Source of the DNA: Arthrobacter sp. YN
Lineage (GTDB): Bacteria > Actinomycetota > Actinomycetes > Actinomycetales > Micrococcaceae
DNA: 64,000 bases
Reading direction: 5' to 3'
Assembly: GCF_002224285.1 (NCBI RefSeq)
Contig: NZ_CP022436.1
Span: forward strand, 4,774,001-4,838,000
Positions 60,528-64,000 of this stretch are shown piece after piece. The position numbers were made by a program, and so were the translations under genes. The number at the start of each line of letters is the position of its first letter. The first letter of the stretch is position 1. The notes beneath the pieces are model-generated. The model worked only from the letters and a program-made list of their open reading frames with translations. It ran no database searches and was not told where the DNA came from.

Positions 60528-61654
60528 GCTTGGTACTCCAAATCAGAAACAGTGATGGGACTTGCCAGGGCCAGCCCAGAAACAAAGCGCTCCATCTCCT
60601 GAAGGGCTTGGTCCGTCATCCGAAACGTCTCCGTTCCCAGTGACCCGGCAATGTGCGGGGTGATGGAAACGTTCTGCAACCCCCACATCACGCTGGAGGA
60701 AGGGAGTGGCTCAGGATCGGTGACATCAAGAACGGCGTTGAGTCGACCACTGGCACATTCAGCCTCAAGAGCCGCCGTATCAACGAGGCTGCCTCGGGCG
60801 GTGTTGATGAGGGTGGCGTGATCCGGGAGCATTGCCAGCTCTTTTGCCCCGATCATGTGGCGGGTCTCTTCCAGGGCCGGAGCATGGATCGAGAGAATGG
60901 AGACTTTTGGAAGCATCTCTTGCAGAGGGCACAATTGTCCGCCAGCCAGTTCAACTGCCTCGCGGGACGCGTAGGGGTCAGCAACCCAGCAAGTGGAGCG
61001 GTGCAGACGCGACACCTGCTCGACTACCCGCCGGCCTATCCTCGAGAAACCAATGATGCCAATGCTCTGCTGATAATTGCTCACCGTACCGAAGGGATGC
61101 CGCGGGTGGTTCACACCGAGGGGTGGCCTGCTGGCAACCGCCTCGCGGGAGTAGAACTGTGCCTTTTTTCCCGCGAGGACTATGGACGCGAAAGTAAATT
61201 CTGCAACGGGAATGGCATTTGCGTCGGCGGCGTTGGTCAACTGGATGCCCCTGGCCCAAAACGAGTCTCCGACGAGGTGTTTGACCGTGCCGGCACAGTG
61301 GAACACGGCCTTCAGCCGGGGCATGCGGTCGAGAATGTCGTCCGTGAGAGACGGAGTACCCCATGACGTCAGGAGCAGCTCTGCCTTCGCCAACCGCTCG
61401 TGGTGAACCGGGTTGTGCAGGTCTTCAACGAGTTCCGGCTGGGACAGGTCAGCACACCTCCGCACGCGGTCAAGGTGGGTCCCGTCAAACTGCTGGGCGA
61501 ATGCCTCGCGGCTCATGGCAATAACGACGACGGGCCCGCGCAGCTCATTCATGCGTCGGCCCGGGTATTGAGTGGCGGGCGGGACGGACCCGTCCGGACC
61601 CACCGCGGACGCAAGTGCCGTGCGGGATGGCAATAGGACATACGGGGGCTCCAT
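60524..61654 (-). CDS. D-isomer 2-hydroxyacid dehydrogenase-family protein
   Basis: 376 residues. The NAD fold is SIGIIGFSRIGRRVVEQVS. Catalytic triad positions are the Arg in INTARGSLVD, the Glu in DVTDPEPLPSS and the His in SITPHIAGSLG. An N-terminal extension of about 35 residues precedes MNELRGPVVVIAMS; a start at 61552 is possible, and neither start has a clear ribosome-binding site. It reduces a 2-keto acid or oxidises a 2-hydroxy acid with NAD(P). First gene of the operon with DUF2264 and LacI; operator site 3 lies 49 bp upstream of ATG 61654, the same distance as site 1 from the pyruvyltransferase gene. Confidence 0.87.
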   Translation of the reverse strand: MEPPYVLLPSRTALASAVGPDGSVPPATQYPGRRMNELRGPVVVIAMSREAFAQQFDGTHLDRVRRCADLSQPELVEDLHNPVHHERLAKAELLLTSWGTPSLTDDILDRMPRLKAVFHCAGTVKHLVGDSFWARGIQLTNAADANAIPVAEFTFASIVLAGKKAQFYSREAVASRPPLGVNHPRHPFGTVSNYQQSIGIIGFSRIGRRVVEQVSRLHRSTCWVADPYASREAVELAGGQLCPLQEMLPKVSILSIHAPALEETRHMIGAKELAMLPDHATLINTARGSLVDTAALEAECASGRLNAVLDVTDPEPLPSSSVMWGLQNVSITPHIAGSLGTETFRMTDQALQEMERFVSGLALASPITVSDLEYQA

Positions 61655-61703
61655 CGTCGTAGTAGTTCGGCCTGCCCCTCAGGGGCTGTTCTTTAGATTT
61701 CCA

Positions 61704-61723
61704 TTGATTTAACGCAAAATCAA
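61704..61723. promoter_or_regulatory. LacI-type operator, region G regulon, site 3
   Basis: TTGATTTAACGCAAAATCAA, identical to site 1 over all 20 bases; flanking A and T extend the palindrome to 22. It lies 49 bp upstream of the 2-hydroxyacid dehydrogenase start (minus strand) and 77 bp upstream of the unrelated TetR gene on the plus strand. Confidence 0.8.
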
Positions 61724-61763
61724 TAGCCGGAAGCAGTTCGGCTCGGGGCTGCTCTTGAAAACT

Positions 61764-61800
61764 GTGACAGACCGACCAGTCGGTCTGCTATTGTTTTCTC
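61764..61800 (+). promoter_or_regulatory. TetR promoter with operator between -35 and -10; probably leaderless
   Basis: CAGACCGAC-CA-GTCGGTCTG (61768-61787) is a perfect 9-bp inverted repeat, the usual TetR-family operator form. A possible -35 GTGACA (61764-61769) and -10 TATTGT (61789-61794) flank it. The predicted start of transcription falls at or next to ATG 61801, and no ribosome-binding site is seen, so a leaderless mRNA is likely. Confidence 0.65.
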
Positions 61801-62310
61801 ATGTCCATGAGGGAACAGATTCTCGCCACAGCCCGTCAGCTCGCCATCAGCACCGGATCCATACCGTCCATGGATGCCGTGGCAGCCGCGGCGAAGGTGT
61901 CCAAAGGTGGCTTTACGCATCACTTCAGAACCAGGGCCGCATTGCTCGAAGGCTTGGCAGCCCAGGCCATTGAGTCCTTGGATGAGGCCCTCAACGCGGC
62001 CGTCACCAGGGGGAACGTGGTTGAGACGTGGCTGCGCATCTCGATGTCACAAGATGACGCGGATCTCTACAGGGCGCTACTCGTGTCCTTCACGGACCTG
62101 GGAGAGAACGCAGACGGGCTGTTGAGCCTTTCAGCGGAGGCATCAAAGCGCTGGGAGCAACTCCTGGCAGCCGAGCTCGGAGACCCTGTGGCAGCGTCGA
62201 TCGTTCGACTCCTTGGAGATGGCATGGTGATGAACTCCCTGACGCGGGAAGCACTTCCCCCCGTTGAGAGCATCATGGCGTGGCTGGAGCCACGAAGGAA
62301 CGCCGAATGA
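61801..62310 (+). CDS. TetR-family transcriptional regulator
   Basis: 169 residues. Helix-turn-helix at about 20-47 (MDAVAAAAKVSKGGFTHHFRTRAALLEGL), then a helical ligand domain; shorter than most TetR proteins. ATG 61801 or 61807. The palindrome directly upstream indicates autorepression. The stop overlaps the start of the membrane protein gene (ATGA), so the regulator very likely controls that gene as its partner. Confidence 0.9.
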   Translation: MSMREQILATARQLAISTGSIPSMDAVAAAAKVSKGGFTHHFRTRAALLEGLAAQAIESLDEALNAAVTRGNVVETWLRISMSQDDADLYRALLVSFTDLGENADGLLSLSAEASKRWEQLLAAELGDPVAASIVRLLGDGMVMNSLTREALPPVESIMAWLEPRRNAE

Positions 62311-62969
62311 CCGCCGGCCTGCTGTGGGCGATCCTTGGCCTCGGCCTGGCGGACAGCCTCAATCCGGCGACAATCGTGACCATAACCCTCATCCTGCTCA
62401 CGGTCCGCAAGCACCCGGTGACCTCGGCATTGTCGTTTGTCGTGGGCGCCTTGAGCACCGTGTTCATTCTTGGTGCAGTGATCTTCCTCGGCGCCGGAGC
62501 AGCAGCGGACACCGTCAGTGACGGGCTTGTCTGGCTCCGGAGAATCGTCTTCCTGGTGGCTGCCGTAACACTGTTCATCACCGGCTACCGGCGCCTCAAG
62601 GATCGCCCTCGCAAGGGCATCGGCTTGCCATCCTGGTTCGGGATAGGCACAGCATTTCCGTTCGGTGTACTGGTCACCGGCGCCGATCTTCCCAACGCAT
62701 TCCCCTACTTCATTGCCATTGAACGGATGGTGGATGCAGATACATCCACGGGAACGGGCCTGCTTGTCCTCGCCGGATACGCGATCATCTATTGCGTGCC
62801 ATGCCTGATCCTGCTTGCCCTCGGCATCGCTCACGGCGACAAGGTCCGCGAAAGACTTCAAAAGGTCTACGACCGATTCGCCACGGGCACCACCCAACGA
62901 TCGGTTGCTGCAGCGGTGCTCTATCTTCTCCTGGGGGTCGGCGTCCTCGCGATCGCCCTCTGGCCTTAA
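62307..62969 (+). CDS. GAP/LysE-like small transporter membrane protein
   Basis: 220 residues with about six hydrophobic segments. LLWAILGLGLADSLNPATIVTITLIL at the N-terminus resembles the first helix of GAP-family (Sap/SfLAP-like) and CcdA/LysE-superfamily proteins with their conserved N-P. GTAFPFGVLVTGADLPNAFPYF is another conserved block. ATG 62307 overlaps the TetR stop. Members export small molecules or take part in lipid transport; function here is unknown, and the TetR partner suggests efflux. Confidence 0.8.
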   Translation: MTAGLLWAILGLGLADSLNPATIVTITLILLTVRKHPVTSALSFVVGALSTVFILGAVIFLGAGAAADTVSDGLVWLRRIVFLVAAVTLFITGYRRLKDRPRKGIGLPSWFGIGTAFPFGVLVTGADLPNAFPYFIAIERMVDADTSTGTGLLVLAGYAIIYCVPCLILLALGIAHGDKVRERLQKVYDRFATGTTQRSVAAAVLYLLLGVGVLAIALWP

Positions 62970-62971
62970 CG

Positions 62972-62989
62972 GGCGGGCATAGACCCGCC
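62972..62989. terminator. Short hairpin between convergent genes
   Basis: GGCGGG (62972-62977) and CCCGCC (62984-62989) form a 6-bp stem with a 6-base loop, directly between the membrane protein stop and the convergent hypothetical gene's stop. Weak, no U-run. Confidence 0.4.
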
Positions 62990-62991
62990 GG

Positions 62992-63276
62992 CTACCGTGC
63001 TTCCAGCCGCGCCTTCAGCTGCTCAGCGTAGTCCGCATAGGCGGCGGCGATCTCTTCGAGGTCCACTGTTTGGGGGAAGTCGATCACAGGCTGGTGCTCT
63101 GCCAGGTACGACGTGGTTTCTTCAACAACGAGATGCTCGTCGAAGCCGCCCAGACCAGCCTCGGCAAGGAACTCCGGGTTGGTGTGGACCAGGGATTCCC
63201 CGGTTTGGCCCTCCGAGGCCCAGCGCACCAGGTACTCGTTCTGATTGACCAGTTCAATATCGAATGACTTCTCCAT
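62992..63276 (-). CDS. Small conserved-type hypothetical protein
   Basis: 94 residues, acidic: MEKSFDIELVNQNEYLVRWASEGQTGESLVHTNPEFLAEAGL in the first half and TVDLEEIAAAYADYAEQLKARLEAR at the end. No signal, membrane helix or known motif is visible; the C-terminal quarter is probably a helix. I do not recognise the family. Base composition resembles its neighbours. It could be co-transcribed with the TetR gene upstream (34 bp gap). Confidence 0.6.
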   Translation of the reverse strand: MEKSFDIELVNQNEYLVRWASEGQTGESLVHTNPEFLAEAGLGGFDEHLVVEETTSYLAEHQPVIDFPQTVDLEEIAAAYADYAEQLKARLEAR

Positions 63277-63310
63277 GGCAGCAGCCTAACGCCGGAAGCA
63301 CCTTTCGCCG

Positions 63311-63949
63311 TTACGTGGCCGCTGCTGACCGGGCGCCCATGTGTTCCAGCAGCACCCCAGTCGGCAGGCCCAGAAGGGCAGCCGCAAGGCTCCCCATCAG
63401 ATCCAGCACGTACTCGCTGCCGGCGCTCCCTGCCAGCACATCCATCACCAGCCCATCTTCCTGGGCAACCAGGGTCCGGGCGATCTTGGCCGGGTCCAGA
63501 AGGGGAGAGAACTCGCCGGAGCGGGTTCCGGCGTCGATGATGTCGCGATAGATGCGTTCCTGGGCACTGGTGAGGTCATCCTGGATGCGGCGCTGCTCGG
63601 CGTCGCGGAGCATGTGAGGCCAGTACTCGTAGAGGATCCGGGACACGTCGTCGTCCAGTCCGGCAGTAGTGCCGGCGCTGATGACGGCGGCGAGGCGCGC
63701 CGTCGGGCTCATATCAGGGTGAACGGATTCGGCGAGCTTTTCGAGAAACCTGCCGGAGGAAGCCCGCACGGCAGCAGCGATAATCTCGGCATGGCTGCCG
63801 AAATAGTAGAGCACGGCGTTCGCGGCCATGCCGGCTTCGGCGGCGATGGCGCGCAGGGTGGCCCCTTCAGCGCCGTCGCGCGCAGCTACAGCCTGGGCAG
63901 CGGCCACTATTTCCTGACGCCGGACTTCCTTCTTGTCTACCTTGGCCAC
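63311..63949 (-). CDS. TetR-family transcriptional regulator
   Basis: 212 residues. The N-terminal helix-turn-helix (ATLRAIAAEAGMAANAVLYYFGSHAEIIAAAV, about 29-60) is followed by a helical domain (DDDVSRILYEYWPHML; SGEFSPLLDPAKIARTLVAQEDGLVMDVLAG) of the BetI-like C-terminal type. The start is GTG 63949 with GGGGGAG 5 bases upstream. The promoter lies at the right edge of the window (63950-64000), so its target cannot be told. Confidence 0.88.
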   Translation of the reverse strand: MAKVDKKEVRRQEIVAAAQAVAARDGAEGATLRAIAAEAGMAANAVLYYFGSHAEIIAAAVRASSGRFLEKLAESVHPDMSPTARLAAVISAGTTAGLDDDVSRILYEYWPHMLRDAEQRRIQDDLTSAQERIYRDIIDAGTRSGEFSPLLDPAKIARTLVAQEDGLVMDVLAGSAGSEYVLDLMGSLAAALLGLPTGVLLEHMGARSAAAT

Positions 63950-64000
63950 TACTGCTCCCCCGTGAGCTCCTGAAGATTCCTGTTGACATTGACTCTAGAC

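Noticed and set aside
1..64000. CRISPR arrays, insertion sequences, phage genes, tRNA/rRNA, riboswitches
   Set aside because: No regularly spaced repeats, transposase or integrase motifs, tRNA-like cloverleafs or known riboswitch cores were seen on reading either strand.

Overview
The window looks like part of the chromosome of a high-GC actinobacterium, most likely a soil member of the Micrococcaceae (Arthrobacter / Paenarthrobacter / Pseudarthrobacter group). This is inferred from GC-rich codon use, frequent GTG starts, ATGA/GTGA gene overlaps, twin-arginine lipoprotein signals and gene content; no rRNA or marker gene is present to prove it. I found no phage, transposase, CRISPR array, tRNA or rRNA. 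Nearly the whole window is carbohydrate catabolism, in the style of actinobacterial polysaccharide-utilization islands: polysaccharide-attacking enzymes, five sugar ABC transporter gene sets (four complete CUT1/CUT2-type sets plus a relic), many dehydrogenases, and a regulator for each block.

Region A (0.3-14.7 kb) is an acidic-polysaccharide block: a heparinase II/III-like lyase and an AraC regulator on the minus strand, then a plus-strand operon with an RraA-like protein, a GH88/GH105 unsaturated-uronyl hydrolase, an LplB/YtcP/LplA-type transporter, a second heparinase II/III-like protein, a secreted beta-helix protein, a GH5-like hydrolase and a uronate dehydrogenase. Region B (14.8-21.3 kb, minus) is an ADP-ribosylglycohydrolase, a CUT1 sugar transporter, a PfkB kinase and a LacI regulator, preceded by a perfect TCAACACGTGTTGA palindrome. 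Region C (21.7-26.8 kb, plus) holds three Gfo/Idh/MocA dehydrogenases, a TIM-barrel isomerase-like protein and a YhfZ-like regulator. Region D (26.8-30.4 kb) contains relics (a D-lactate dehydrogenase-like gene with a nonsense codon, an FCD regulator tail, a substrate-binding-protein tail) around an intact Xre-cupin regulator / FAD oxidoreductase pair.

Region E (30.4-42.9 kb) is a second sugar pathway: a minus operon (FAD oxidoreductase, phosphotriesterase-family hydrolase, SIS protein, HAD phosphatase, mutarotase-like epimerase) divergent from a plus operon (SDR, KDPG-type aldolase, ROK kinase), followed by a GntR/HutC regulator and an MmsA-MmsB-ChvE multiple-monosaccharide transporter. Region F (42.9-49.2 kb) carries two divergent SDRs, an FCD regulator, two related Gfo/Idh dehydrogenases, a LacI regulator and a cupin; a pair of identical LacI-type operators sits in front.

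Region G (49.3-61.7 kb) mirrors region A: a pyruvyltransferase-family protein, a second GH5-like hydrolase, a second beta-helix protein (highly similar to the first, but in the opposite orientation), a second LplA/YtcP/LplB transporter, a LacI regulator, a DUF2264 protein and a 2-hydroxyacid dehydrogenase. Three almost identical 20-bp LacI-type operators at 50636, 57407 and 61704 tie these genes into one probable regulon. Region H (61.8-63.9 kb) is ordinary: a self-regulated TetR gene with a membrane protein, a small hypothetical protein and another TetR.

Two genes, the ROK kinase and the region G LacI regulator, are each broken by apparent loss of one base in a C5/G5 run. These are either real mutations or sequencing errors and should be checked first. 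The most interesting system is the region A/G pair with its three-site LacI regulon, which includes a pyruvyltransferase-family enzyme in an otherwise catabolic gene set.
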